36,104 nucleotides of DNA from an uncultured Prevotellaceae bacterium (lineage in GTDB: Bacteria > Bacteroidota > Bacteroidia > Bacteroidales > Bacteroidaceae). The notes below the pieces were generated by a model that was given only the letters and a program-made list of their open reading frames with translations, ran no database searches and had not been told where the DNA came from. The position numbers and the translations under genes are program-made. The stretch lies in contig CACWMK010000063.1 of assembly GCA_902761905.1 (NCBI GenBank), positions 1 through 36,104 of the forward strand, written 5' to 3'. Below, one piece after another: positions 1 to 9,278 of the stretch (position 1 is its first letter; every line of letters starts with the position of its first letter).

Positions 1-1365
<1,365 letters not shown>

Positions 1366-1436
1366 TTAGCCATTGTTTTTGATAACTATAAAAATGAATA
1401 ACTATTGTGTTTATTATAATTTTTAATTCTTCAATT

Positions 1437-2630
1437 TTAGTAAAGGAAGCCGAGCAACCACAGGGGGATCATGTTGTCCTTACCTATCTCGGTGTTGTAT
1501 CGGGCGTAGATCACGTCGGGCGACATGCGCAACTTGCCTGGTGCCTTGGCGTCGATCACACGGAACTTAAGCTTCTCGTCGACGATAAAGCTGGCATCGC
1601 GTGTGCTGCTGGTGTTTACCTTGTGGTCCTTCCACATTGAGTTTACGAAGAATGTCTCCATAGCCTCCTGCTTGTCTACCTGGATGGGGTAGATAGCGTA
1701 CATCAGGTTAGAGTTGTGCAGCATGATCTTGGCTGGCTTCTTGGGGAAGTCCTGACCTACGGGGTAGATCAGGTTGAGCAGGCGGGCGTCGGTCAGATAC
1801 TTGATGTAGTTCATCACGGTGGCGCGACTGGTCTCGATGTCCTGTGCCAGCTTACTTACGTTTGGCGTCTTGGCAGGGCCCTCTTCGGCTATCTGGTAGA
1901 ACAGCTTCTTAATCTTAGTAAGGTACTTCAGCTCTATCTGCTTGATGAGCAGAATGTCAACCTCGGTCATCATGTTCATTGTCTTCAGCAGGTTCTCGCT
2001 ATAGTTGCGGTGCTCCTGGAAGAATGGGTAGAAACCGTGGTGGATGTAGTCCTGGAAGTAACGGTTGGGCGAAACCTTGGGCAGAATCTGCTTGATGATA
2101 CGCTCGTGGTTCTGCAGGATATCTTCGAGCGAGTAGGGCTGGAAGTTGTTGCCCGTCATCAGATTGATGAACTCGCGGAACGACAAACCGCGCAGGTTGT
2201 ACGATTTAACTATGCCGTTGAGCTCGGGGTTCTCGTCCTTCAGTCGCATCACGCTCGAACCGGTGAACACAATCTTCAGGTTGGGGTATAGGTCGTAGCA
2301 CTTGCGGAGCTCGCTGCTCCAGTTGGGCTGCTTGAATACCTGGTCGATAAGCAATACGCGGCCGCCGTGCTTGTAGAAGTTGCCAGCAAAGTCGGCTATG
2401 CCCTCACCCTGAAAATAAAAGTTGTTCATATTGATATACAGACACTGCTTGTCCATGATATCAAAATTTTCTTTGGCGTATTGAAGTAGAAAAGTGGTCT
2501 TGCCGACACCTCGGGTACCCTTGATACCAATCATGCGGTCGTTCCAGTTAATCTCATCCATAAGAATGCGACGAACCGGTGCATTTACATGCTCTACGAG
2601 ATATCTGTGCGTCCTGAAAAAAGCTTCCAT
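1437..2630 (-). CDS. AAA-type ATPase with DUF4143-like C-terminal region
   Basis: A 397-residue protein of the family common in Bacteroidetes and archaea, in which an N-terminal P-loop ATPase is followed by a winged-helix/nuclease-like region (DUF4143). Walker A GTRGVGKTT is at residues 38-46. A sensor-1-like stretch KIVFTGSSVM follows the conserved PNWSSELRKCYDLYPNL block. Walker B reads RVLLIDQVFK at 91-100. The usual catalytic Glu after the Asp is Gln97, and the His often found two residues further on is Phe99, so hydrolysis may be impaired. The C-terminal part contains a winged-helix-like stretch (SKLAQDIETSRATVMNYIKYL) and ends in the usual charged region. The cellular role of this family is not established; it is often an accessory, multicopy gene. 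It has its own promoter (2670-2700) and lies 63 bp upstream of the damaged nifJ start. Confidence 0.85.
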   Translation of the reverse strand: MEAFFRTHRYLVEHVNAPVRRILMDEINWNDRMIGIKGTRGVGKTTFLLQYAKENFDIMDKQCLYINMNNFYFQGEGIADFAGNFYKHGGRVLLIDQVFKQPNWSSELRKCYDLYPNLKIVFTGSSVMRLKDENPELNGIVKSYNLRGLSFREFINLMTGNNFQPYSLEDILQNHERIIKQILPKVSPNRYFQDYIHHGFYPFFQEHRNYSENLLKTMNMMTEVDILLIKQIELKYLTKIKKLFYQIAEEGPAKTPNVSKLAQDIETSRATVMNYIKYLTDARLLNLIYPVGQDFPKKPAKIMLHNSNLMYAIYPIQVDKQEAMETFFVNSMWKDHKVNTSSTRDASFIVDEKLKFRVIDAKAPGKLRMSPDVIYARYNTEIGKDNMIPLWLLGFLY

Positions 2631-2669
2631 TCCTGCTTGATTTGTTTCCGTTTACTCTAAAAAGTGGTG

Positions 2670-2700
2670 CAAAGATACACATTTTATATTAAATTGCAAA
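2670..2700 (-). promoter_or_regulatory. Bacteroidetes-type promoter for the AAA ATPase
   Basis: On the minus strand, TTTG at 2700-2697 and TATCTTTG at 2677-2670 are 19 bp apart, matching the -33 TTTG / -7 TAnnTTTG consensus. The ATPase ATG at 2630 lies about 33 nt beyond the predicted transcription start. Confidence 0.75.
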
Positions 2701-2731
2701 CTCTAATTAGCAAAATCTCAAAAAAAAATAG

Positions 2732-2739
2732 TAATTTTG
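2732..2739 (+). promoter_or_regulatory. Putative -7 element for the ATP-grasp gene
   Basis: TAATTTTG fits TAnnTTTG, but there is no TTTG at the expected -33 distance. The start codon at 2751 is only 11 nt downstream, so the leader would be very short. Confidence 0.45.
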
Positions 2740-2750
2740 CGGCAAAATTG

Positions 2751-3806
2751 ATGAAAATGGCAAAATTATACGTATTTAACCCCGAACACGACCTCGCTTT
2801 GGCCGCAAACCTCTCAAATTTCACCGCACCGCATGCCGGACGAAAATTGAGATACGACCTGGGGTATATCCCGGCACTTTGGGCAGGTGATGATGACTAT
2901 ATTCTGGTGGATGATGTAGCGAAGGCTGTGCGTCAATATGGCCGCGTGAGAGCAAAAATAGGTGGAACGCCCAAGCAGTTTGTCGACAAATCGCAGCTAC
3001 GCTCCCTATATATTAATAAGGTGGAACCATGGGGATGGGATCTGGCCCTTCGCTCGTTTCTGCTGCGCTGGGGTGTGGAGTGTGTACCATCCGAGGATGA
3101 TATCGCTGTGATTCGCGACCTGTCGCATCGCAAGCAGGCAGTAGAGTTGCTGCGCCAGCTGCAGCTGCCCGGCACCATTGGTCAGTCGTGTTGTGCCGAT
3201 ACTCTCATCGAGATACGGCAGCAACTGGGACTGCATGGTTGTGTAGTGGTAAAGGCTCCATGGAGCAGTAGTGGGCGAGGGGTGCGTTTCTTGACCGTAG
3301 CCTTCGACAACTATCAGGAGCGCTGGATAAAGAACGTCATCGAGAAGCAAGGCTGTGTGGTAGTAGAGCCATATTATAATAAGGTGAAGGATTTCGGTAT
3401 GGAGTTCGAAAGCGATGGCGAGGGTCATGTGAACTATCTGGGACTGTCGCTATTCCACACCAAGAATGGTGCCTATACAGGCAATCTGATAGCTAAGGAA
3501 GAAGAGAAACAGGAGTTGCTAAGTCGTTATATATCAGCAGATTTGCTATCTGGTGTTCGGGAGAAGATTTGTCAGTGTCTGGGCGAGGCGTTCAAGAGTA
3601 AATATCAGGGGCCTTTCGGTATCGATATGATGGTGGTATCGACAGCCGACAAGGACGGGTTTCTGTTGCATCCTTGTGTAGAGATCAACCTGCGCCGCAC
3701 TATGGGGCATGTGGCACTTGCCATCTCGCCGTTTGCCGATGGCTTTACCCGGGTGATGCACATAGAGCTGACGGACAAGTACCGCATGAGCGTTCGTAAA
3801 CGATAA
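2751..3806 (+). CDS. ATP-grasp superfamily protein (Bacteroidetes conserved)
   Basis: About 351 residues. The chosen start MKMAKLYVFNPEHD follows a -7 element; a second ATG six bases later (2757) is equally plausible. The longer frame from 2664 would begin upstream of the promoter and is rejected. The N-terminus YVFNPEHDLALA is typical of a conserved Bacteroidetes family. The C-terminal half looks like an ATP-grasp fold: Lys168 in VVVKAPWSSSGRGV with the following Ser/Gly loop as the nucleotide-binding part, and Glu310/Asn312/Arg314 in CVEINLRRTMGH as the metal-binding end. Such enzymes join a carboxylate to an amine or thiol through an acyl-phosphate. The substrate cannot be read from the sequence. 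The gene stands alone and converges on the mmd operon across a shared terminator. Confidence 0.75.
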   Translation: MKMAKLYVFNPEHDLALAANLSNFTAPHAGRKLRYDLGYIPALWAGDDDYILVDDVAKAVRQYGRVRAKIGGTPKQFVDKSQLRSLYINKVEPWGWDLALRSFLLRWGVECVPSEDDIAVIRDLSHRKQAVELLRQLQLPGTIGQSCCADTLIEIRQQLGLHGCVVVKAPWSSSGRGVRFLTVAFDNYQERWIKNVIEKQGCVVVEPYYNKVKDFGMEFESDGEGHVNYLGLSLFHTKNGAYTGNLIAKEEEKQELLSRYISADLLSGVREKICQCLGEAFKSKYQGPFGIDMMVVSTADKDGFLLHPCVEINLRRTMGHVALAISPFADGFTRVMHIELTDKYRMSVRKR

Positions 3807-3810
3807 AAAG

Positions 3811-3840
3811 AATCCCTGCCACTTGATGATGGCAGGGATT
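3811..3840. terminator. Bidirectional intrinsic terminator
   Basis: A perfect 11-bp stem (3811-3821 with 3830-3840, AATCCCTGCCA) closes an 8-nt loop between the convergent ATP-grasp gene and mmdC. The T-run is better on the minus strand (CTTTTTATCG) than on the plus strand (TCTCTAT), so it probably ends both transcripts. Confidence 0.8.
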
Positions 3841-3867
3841 TCTCTATAATATTAATAAGGTGTAATC

Positions 3868-4296
3868 TTACTCGATAACTACCAGAGCATCGTCCTCCAT
3901 TACACTCTCACCAACCTTTACGCAGATAGCTGTAACCTTACCATCCTTCTCGGCAGCCAGGTTGTTGGCCATCTTCATTGCCTCGAGCACAATAACTGTG
4001 TCGCCGGCCTTTACCTCGTCGCCCTCGGCCACCAGGATGTCAGTAATTACACCAGGCAGAGGAGCCTTCACGGCATTAGCCTTGTTCACAGCGCCCTTGT
4101 TGGCTGCTGGAGCGTCGTCGGCTGCAGCTGTTGCAGCGGCCTTAACTACAGGCTTTTTCTTCTCAGGTTCAGCCTGCTTCTCCATTTCTACGGTATACTG
4201 TTCGCCGTTAACGGTCAGGGTAGCGATGTTATCAGTGATGTCGCCAACCACAACCTCGTACTTATTACCATTAATGGTATACTTGTATTCTTTCAT
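3868..4296 (-). CDS. mmdC: Biotin carboxyl carrier protein of methylmalonyl-CoA decarboxylase / acyl-CoA carboxylase
   Basis: A 142-residue biotinyl carrier subunit; the start MKEYKYTINGNKYEV at 4296 matches the family. A short N-terminal beta region (1-40) is followed by a Lys/Ala/Pro-rich linker (about 41-78) and a biotinyl domain (about 79-142). The biotin attachment motif EAMKM has Lys108. It carries the carboxyl group between the active sites of the carboxylase/decarboxylase complex. A longer frame with 14 extra residues exists but runs into the preceding small gene, whose stop lies only 2 nt upstream, so the shorter start is preferred. It is the last gene of the mce-mmdA operon and is followed by a terminator. 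The sodium-pump beta subunit that often follows in Bacteroides is not here. Confidence 0.92.
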   Translation of the reverse strand: MKEYKYTINGNKYEVVVGDITDNIATLTVNGEQYTVEMEKQAEPEKKKPVVKAAATAAADDAPAANKGAVNKANAVKAPLPGVITDILVAEGDEVKAGDTVIVLEAMKMANNLAAEKDGKVTAICVKVGESVMEDDALVVIE

Positions 4297-4298
4297 TT

Positions 4299-4448
4299 TT
4301 ATGGATGTTGAGTGAATGTTTGCGCGTAGCCGTTCCACTGAGTGGGGCGCGCGTTGATTGTTATAATGCCCGTTTCAACGTCGTGAACGTTGTTTCCCAG
4401 ATGCTCGTGCAGGGCCAGGGCAATTGCAGCATATACTTCTTTATTCAT
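4299..4448 (-). CDS. Small acyl-CoA carboxylase-associated protein (49 aa)
   Basis: A 49-codon frame starting MNKEVYAAIALALHEH and ending FTQHP fills the gap between mmdA (5 nt upstream) and mmdC (2 nt downstream). It therefore sits tightly inside the operon on the same strand. A short protein at this position, with an amphipathic helix at the start, an acidic turn (HDVETG), a beta strand (IITINA) and a conserved-looking W-N, is a recurring feature of Bacteroidetes mmd operons. It resembles the soluble tail of gamma/OadG-type subunits, which help assemble carboxyltransferase and carrier subunits. There is no transmembrane helix, unlike classical OadG. The function is inferred from position; the coding status is well supported by spacing. 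Confidence 0.75.
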   Translation of the reverse strand: MNKEVYAAIALALHEHLGNNVHDVETGIITINARPTQWNGYAQTFTQHP

Positions 4449-4453
4449 ATTAA

Positions 4454-6019
4454 TTACATTGGGATGTTACCATGTTTCTTAGCGGGCAGCGAGTCGCGCT
4501 TGGTAGCAAGCTGAGCCAGACCGCGGCAGATGCGGAAACGAGTGTTGCGTGGCTCGATCACATCGTCGATGTAGCCGAACTTGGCTGCCTGATAAGGATT
4601 CGCGAAGAGCTCGTTGTACTCGTCCTCCTTCTCGGCGATGAATGCCTTAACGTCCTCGCCAGCTTCCTTCTTAGCCTTAGCCTCCTTAGCGTACAGTACG
4701 GCAGCAGCACCCGATGCACCCATAACGGCGATCTCGGCTGATGGCCATGCGTAGTTAAGGTCGGTATGCAGCTGCTTAGAACCCATAACGATGTGTGAAC
4801 CACCGTAAGACTTACGCAGAGTAACGGTAATCTTGGGCACTGTAGCCTCACCGTAAGCATAGAGCAGCTGAGCACCATGCAGGATAACTGCATTGTACTC
4901 CTGACCTGTACCAGGCAGGAATCCTGGAACGTCAACCAGCGATACGATAGGAATATTGAAGGCGTCGCAGAAACGTACGAAACGTGCACCCTTACGGCTG
5001 GCGTTAACGTCGAGCACACCAGCGTAGCAAGCAGGCTGGTTGGCTACGATACCTACGCTCTGACCATTGAAGCGAGCGAAACCTACGATGATGTTCTTAG
5101 CGAACTTAGGCTGTACCTCGAAGAACTCGCCGTTATCGGTGATAGCAGCGATAACCTTGTACATATCGTATGCCTCGTTGGGGTTCTCTGGGATAATCTC
5201 GTTCAGAGTGTCCTCCATACGGTTGATAGGATCGGTGCAAGGCTTTGAAGGAGCTGTCTCCATGTTGTTTGATGGGATGTAGCTCAGCAGAGTCTTGATC
5301 ATCTGCAGACCCTCTTCCTCGGTCTTAGCTGTGAAGTGGGTAACACCCGACTTGGTAGCGTGAACCGATGCACCACCCAGGTGCTCCTGATCGATATCCT
5401 CGCCGGTAACGGTCTTAACAACCTTTGGACCTGTGAGGAACATGTATGATGTACCCTCCATCATCAGGGTGAAGTCGGTCAGGGCAGGGCTGTAAACAGA
5501 ACCACCGGCGCAAGGACCGAAGATACCTGAAATCTGAGGAATAACACCTGAAGCCAGGATGTTGCGCTCGAAGATCTCGGCGAAACCTGCCAGAGAGTTG
5601 ATACCCTCCTGAATACGTGCACCACCCGAATCGTTGATACCGATAACAGGAGCGCCCATCTTCATGGCCATATCCATAATCTTACAAATCTTCTGACTCA
5701 TGGTCTCCGACAGAGAACCTGCGTGTACTGTGAAGTCCTGTGCGAAGACAAATACCAGACGACCGTCGATAGTACCAGAACCGGCTACTACACCATCGCC
5801 AAGGAACTGCTTCTTCTCCATACCGAAGTTATGGCAGCGATGCTCCTTAAACATATCGTACTCTTCGAACGAACCCTCGTCGAGCAGCATGTCAATACGC
5901 TCACGAGCGGTGTACTTGCCACGATCGTGCTGTTTCTGAATTGCTTTCTCACCACCACCGAGACGGGCCTGTTCGCGCTTCTCGATGAGTTGCTTGATTT
6001 TTTCTAATTGTTTGCTCAT
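4454..6019 (-). CDS. mmdA: Methylmalonyl-CoA decarboxylase alpha / propionyl-CoA carboxylase beta (carboxyltransferase)
   Basis: A 521-residue carboxyltransferase with two crotonase-like halves. The N-terminal half holds [27 protein letters not shown] and [17 protein letters not shown]. The C-terminal half holds [29 protein letters not shown] and GASGAAAVL. It ends in the family's usual [10 protein letters not shown]. It transfers a carboxyl group between (methyl)malonyl-CoA and biotin on MmdC, acting as decarboxylase in the succinate-propionate fermentation route or in the reverse carboxylase direction. The length is normal and the N-terminus [11 protein letters not shown] is standard. It lies 39 nt after mce and 5 nt before the small subunit, so one transcript is likely. 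All motifs appear intact. Confidence 0.95.
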   Translation of the reverse strand: MSKQLEKIKQLIEKREQARLGGGEKAIQKQHDRGKYTARERIDMLLDEGSFEEYDMFKEHRCHNFGMEKKQFLGDGVVAGSGTIDGRLVFVFAQDFTVHAGSLSETMSQKICKIMDMAMKMGAPVIGINDSGGARIQEGINSLAGFAEIFERNILASGVIPQISGIFGPCAGGSVYSPALTDFTLMMEGTSYMFLTGPKVVKTVTGEDIDQEHLGGASVHATKSGVTHFTAKTEEEGLQMIKTLLSYIPSNNMETAPSKPCTDPINRMEDTLNEIIPENPNEAYDMYKVIAAITDNGEFFEVQPKFAKNIIVGFARFNGQSVGIVANQPACYAGVLDVNASRKGARFVRFCDAFNIPIVSLVDVPGFLPGTGQEYNAVILHGAQLLYAYGEATVPKITVTLRKSYGGSHIVMGSKQLHTDLNYAWPSAEIAVMGASGAAAVLYAKEAKAKKEAGEDVKAFIAEKEDEYNELFANPYQAAKFGYIDDVIEPRNTRFRICRGLAQLATKRDSLPAKKHGNIPM

Positions 6020-6058
6020 TTCTTTATTTAAATTTTGAGAATATACTATTCTTGATGA

Positions 6059-6469
6059 TTACTCAGGGTGCTCACAGAGCTCGGTCAGAATACCACAGGT
6101 TGACTTGGGGTGCAGGAATGCGATGTTCAGTCCCTCGGCGCCCTTGCGTGGCTTCTCGTCGATCAGGCGTACGCCCTTCTCAGATACTTCAGCCAGACCT
6201 TTGGCTACGCCATCCTCAACACAGAAGGCTACATGATGTACGCCCTTGTTGCCCTTGTCGAGCCACTTCTGGATAGTGCTCTCAGGTGATGTGGGCTCCA
6301 GCAGCTCCAGCTTTACCTCGCCGCAACGCAGGAAGGCTGTCTTCACTTTCTGGTCCTCAACTACTTCTGTTGCATAACACTCCAGACCCAGCACGTCAGT
6401 AAAATACGGCAGGCTTTCTTCAATGCTCTGGACGGCAATGCCCAGATGCTCAATGTGCGAAATCTTCAT
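6059..6469 (-). CDS. mce: Methylmalonyl-CoA epimerase
   Basis: A 136-residue VOC-superfamily protein that interconverts the (R) and (S) epimers of methylmalonyl-CoA, linking methylmalonyl-CoA mutase with the decarboxylase encoded next to it. Two glyoxalase-like repeats are visible. HIEHLGIAV carries a metal-binding His near residue 8, VHHVAFCV a second His, and GILTELCE the metal-binding Glu130. The start MKISHIEHLG at 6469 is chosen; a 15-residue upstream extension (from 6514) would cover the -7 element and has no family support. First gene of the mce-mmdA-small subunit-mmdC operon. Confidence 0.94.
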   Translation of the reverse strand: MKISHIEHLGIAVQSIEESLPYFTDVLGLECYATEVVEDQKVKTAFLRCGEVKLELLEPTSPESTIQKWLDKGNKGVHHVAFCVEDGVAKGLAEVSEKGVRLIDEKPRKGAEGLNIAFLHPKSTCGILTELCEHPE

Positions 6470-6503
6470 AACCTTAAAATTTAGAATTATTATTTCCGAT
6501 GTG

Positions 6504-6511
6504 CAAAGGTA
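6504..6511 (-). promoter_or_regulatory. -7 element of the mce-mmd operon promoter
   Basis: TACCTTTG on the minus strand (6511-6504) matches TAnnTTTG and is followed by a roughly 35-nt leader to the mce ATG. No TTTG is seen at the -33 position. Confidence 0.6.
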
Positions 6512-6553
6512 CAAAACTTATTGGAGAATCCCACCTTATTTTGCTTTTTTTTA

Positions 6554-6595
6554 ATAAAAAAAGAGATTGCAGCACTTTTTCTGCTACAATCTCTT
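6554..6595 (-). terminator. Intrinsic terminator of the LruC lipoprotein gene
   Basis: Stem 6561-6574 with 6582-6595 (AAGAGATTG plus AGCA, one internal mismatch), loop CTTTTTC, followed on the minus strand by a run of seven T (6560-6554). It lies 22 bp after the stop of the lipoprotein gene. Confidence 0.85.
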
Positions 6596-6617
6596 GTTTA
6601 TTGTGTATATTTATCAA

Positions 6618-9158
6618 TCAGTTTTTTCTGTTGAATGGGTTGGTATACAATTTCGTCGTGTCGTAAGACTCAAGCCATTTTCCATAATCGTATGCGTTGT
6701 TGGCCCATGTACTAAACGCTTCGTATGCATTAACTATGCTGACTCTTTCAGCAGGATAATCAAAGTCGCCAGGAACAATCAGTGTAAATGGGGGCTCGCC
6801 CTTTTCCGGTACATGGATTTCGTTTCTGTTCTGACTATAGTTGACGATGTAGATTTTGCTCAGGAACTGTGGGATGGTCAGAGACTCGCCAACCTCGTAT
6901 TCGGCAGACACACATGGTAATACACTGGCAGATGGCTCAGTGTTAACATATGTGCCAGCTGGAACACTTAGCAAACTATGAACCTCCTTTTCGTTGAAGT
7001 CTGTCCCTTTTACACATGAACCTTCGATACCATTCAGATAAACTTCATCTTGTGCACCAGTTGCTACAATAGTAAGCTCCAACGTTGTAGGTGATGTGCG
7101 AACACAGCGCAGAACCACATCGTTCATATCATAGTCGGCAATATTAGGACGGTCCTCAAAACACATGGTGTATGGCTGGTTTCCAACCTCCGGTACGTCG
7201 TCAAACATATATACACCAGTCTCACCTGTACTACCAATCTCAACGATGACATCACTATACTGTGTGTCAGCTCCTTCCTCGAAACAGAGATATACTTTAT
7301 TGTTGGCTGTAAACGTTGCCATACGAGGTGAGTTCAGTTCCATACCGAAGTTTTTAACAGCAGTATTAAACTGACCATAGGTATTAATTTCTGTGTTCAA
7401 TTCACCATATCCGTACAAGCAGCCTTGTTTGTCGCTGTAACTATTGTCTGTTTCTGCACCACCATCTTTTCTAATCATGAATCCTATACGGTAACCTTCT
7501 GGAATGATAGCCGAAACGGGTTCGCTTGGTGTGGCAATACTTCCTGGGAATAGGTCAAAAGGTAAGTTGAAATCAGAGATCGGTGATACAGAACCGGAAT
7601 AAGATTCTGAATATTCCTCAAATGTCCATTCTCTAGTATCATTCGTGGAACCCTTATTGCCAATTCCAAGTTTTGTGCCTCCGTCAGATTTAAAGCATTT
7701 ATTCTTATTGTATGTATATAAATATACTTTGGTTCTGCTTTCTGTTGGATTTATTTTGCTGTCGGTTATATAGAAAGTATAATTTTGCAAAGAATTCTCG
7801 CTTATTTTCTTTATCTCAGGTCGTCCAACTTCACCATCAGTACCATTACACCAAAGGAACTTCTTTGATCCAACATTGTAGAACATGAAGGTACCATTAG
7901 TTTTGTGTTTAAAAATTTGCCAGAGCTGCTCCTCAATATTCTCTGTATAGGCACCCTTCAAATCGTCATCTTTTGCGCCATTAGTGATATAATGAGTTGT
8001 GCCACCAGAAAGGTTGCTGATACGATAGAATGTTCCATCTGTGGTGTAGTCATAGTTGCTTAGTGTAGATGGTTGTGCCGTGAACTCTGATGCATTTCCA
8101 TAGAAGGGCAGGAGATATTCGTGCAGTCTGAGGAAGTTGACGTCTGATTCATTTTTGGCAATTCCTGTATTAGTACTAAATGCCTGTCTCTCATCATTCA
8201 TATCAATGGCCTTGAACTTTGGCAGCGACTTGATATAGTCAGCCTCTGAAGTTCCTGTAGGAATGTCTTCTGTTCTGTAATAATAGTAGTAGATATCGCA
8301 CCAATATGCTTCAGTAGATGCTGCCTGAACAGGACATAGTGTTATAGCAGCCTTACCATTGCTCACCAGATGATTGCCGTATAGCTGTACGATACTACTC
8401 TTGTTAATAAGCTGTAGATTATTTCTAGGGTTTTTACCGTCATATCTACCGAGCGAAGCATCGAAAATATCTTTGAGGGTAGCTGCTTCATCTTCAGATA
8501 AAGCTGTTGCATTTCTGTGTATAGTTGAATTGGATATTGTCCAACCATTAGAACTTACAGCCCCGCTAGGCTGCCACAATCGATCGTTTTCCCAATTTGA
8601 GTTTGTCCAGCTACCAGTATTCTTTAAAGCACGTTCAGCATTGTACGATGTGAATGAATTGTTGAAATCCAGGCTGATTGTTGATAAATCAGGTAGTTCT
8701 GAAGATGACCTTGTGAAGCTAACACCACGGGTGCCAGCATGAGTTGAAGAAGTCTGGTAATTAACCTCTTCATCTCCAATATTGAATCCCTTAATAAAAT
8801 ACTTTCCATTGCTGTCTATGCATGCAGCAATCAGTCGGGTGTTTGACCTTGGTGCGTCGTAATTCAATGTTACGGTCTGTCCGGCTGTAACCTCTGCTTC
8901 GGCTAGAATCTTAGCTTGGTCATTAAAAAAAGGTGACTCCGTCAGAATCTGAACCTTTGTGATATTGTCCAAGTTGGCATTTGCAGTTACGGTAACTGTG
9001 CCAGATGTGGTGGTACGCCAATCCTGATTAGGATCTATAAGTCCAAAAATGTTCTCGGCGTTTTCCTGAATCTCCTGGGTAGGATCATAGGTAAACTCCT
9101 GAGTACAACTGCTTAGGCCTAATAATGCCAAAATGGCCAAATTCGTTATTCTCTTCAT
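6618..9158 (-). CDS. Large LruC (DUF4842) domain lipoprotein
   Basis: 846 residues from MKRITNLAILALLGLSSC; Cys18 is the predicted lipidated residue, so the mature protein should be anchored in the envelope. Residues about 40-110 look like a beta-sandwich (TVTVTANANL...VTAGQTVTLNYDAP). The C-terminal region contains DYDMNDVVLR near residue 675, the acidic signature of LruC/DUF4842 proteins, followed by predicted beta strands. Between them lies a long stretch (about 370-510) rich in Tyr/Asn with QLWQI and FMFYNVGSKKFL, which resembles a ricin-type beta-trefoil and may be a carbohydrate-binding insert. The first ATG (9170) lies four codons before the signal peptide and is not used here. The gene is more AT-rich than its neighbours by eye. 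The role is unknown; surface adhesion or glycan binding is a guess. Confidence 0.8.
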   Translation of the reverse strand: MKRITNLAILALLGLSSCTQEFTYDPTQEIQENAENIFGLIDPNQDWRTTTSGTVTVTANANLDNITKVQILTESPFFNDQAKILAEAEVTAGQTVTLNYDAPRSNTRLIAACIDSNGKYFIKGFNIGDEEVNYQTSSTHAGTRGVSFTRSSSELPDLSTISLDFNNSFTSYNAERALKNTGSWTNSNWENDRLWQPSGAVSSNGWTISNSTIHRNATALSEDEAATLKDIFDASLGRYDGKNPRNNLQLINKSSIVQLYGNHLVSNGKAAITLCPVQAASTEAYWCDIYYYYYRTEDIPTGTSEADYIKSLPKFKAIDMNDERQAFSTNTGIAKNESDVNFLRLHEYLLPFYGNASEFTAQPSTLSNYDYTTDGTFYRISNLSGGTTHYITNGAKDDDLKGAYTENIEEQLWQIFKHKTNGTFMFYNVGSKKFLWCNGTDGEVGRPEIKKISENSLQNYTFYITDSKINPTESRTKVYLYTYNKNKCFKSDGGTKLGIGNKGSTNDTREWTFEEYSESYSGSVSPISDFNLPFDLFPGSIATPSEPVSAIIPEGYRIGFMIRKDGGAETDNSYSDKQGCLYGYGELNTEINTYGQFNTAVKNFGMELNSPRMATFTANNKVYLCFEEGADTQYSDVIVEIGSTGETGVYMFDDVPEVGNQPYTMCFEDRPNIADYDMNDVVLRCVRTSPTTLELTIVATGAQDEVYLNGIEGSCVKGTDFNEKEVHSLLSVPAGTYVNTEPSASVLPCVSAEYEVGESLTIPQFLSKIYIVNYSQNRNEIHVPEKGEPPFTLIVPGDFDYPAERVSIVNAYEAFSTWANNAYDYGKWLESYDTTKLYTNPFNRKN

Positions 9159-9211
9159 GTTAAAAATCATTTTAAATCAAATACAATACTATAAACAAAC
9201 TAATTATTTTG

Positions 9212-9219
9212 CAAAAATA
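9212..9219 (-). promoter_or_regulatory. Putative -7 element for the LruC lipoprotein
   Basis: TATTTTTG on the minus strand (9219-9212) fits TAnnTTTG, 53 nt before the ATG at 9158. No -33 TTTG is visible. The rest of the gap to the TonB receptor stop (9220-9278) is AT-rich with nothing recognisable. Confidence 0.5.
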
Positions 9220-9278
9220 AAAGTTTTCTCTAATATTGTACGCGCGTGTGTTGGAAATCTGCTGATTTTTAATAATAA

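Noticed and set aside
2664-2750. 29-residue extension of the ATP-grasp protein
   Set aside because: It begins upstream of the -7 element at 2732 and shows no family similarity; MKMAKLYVFNPEHD fits the family start.
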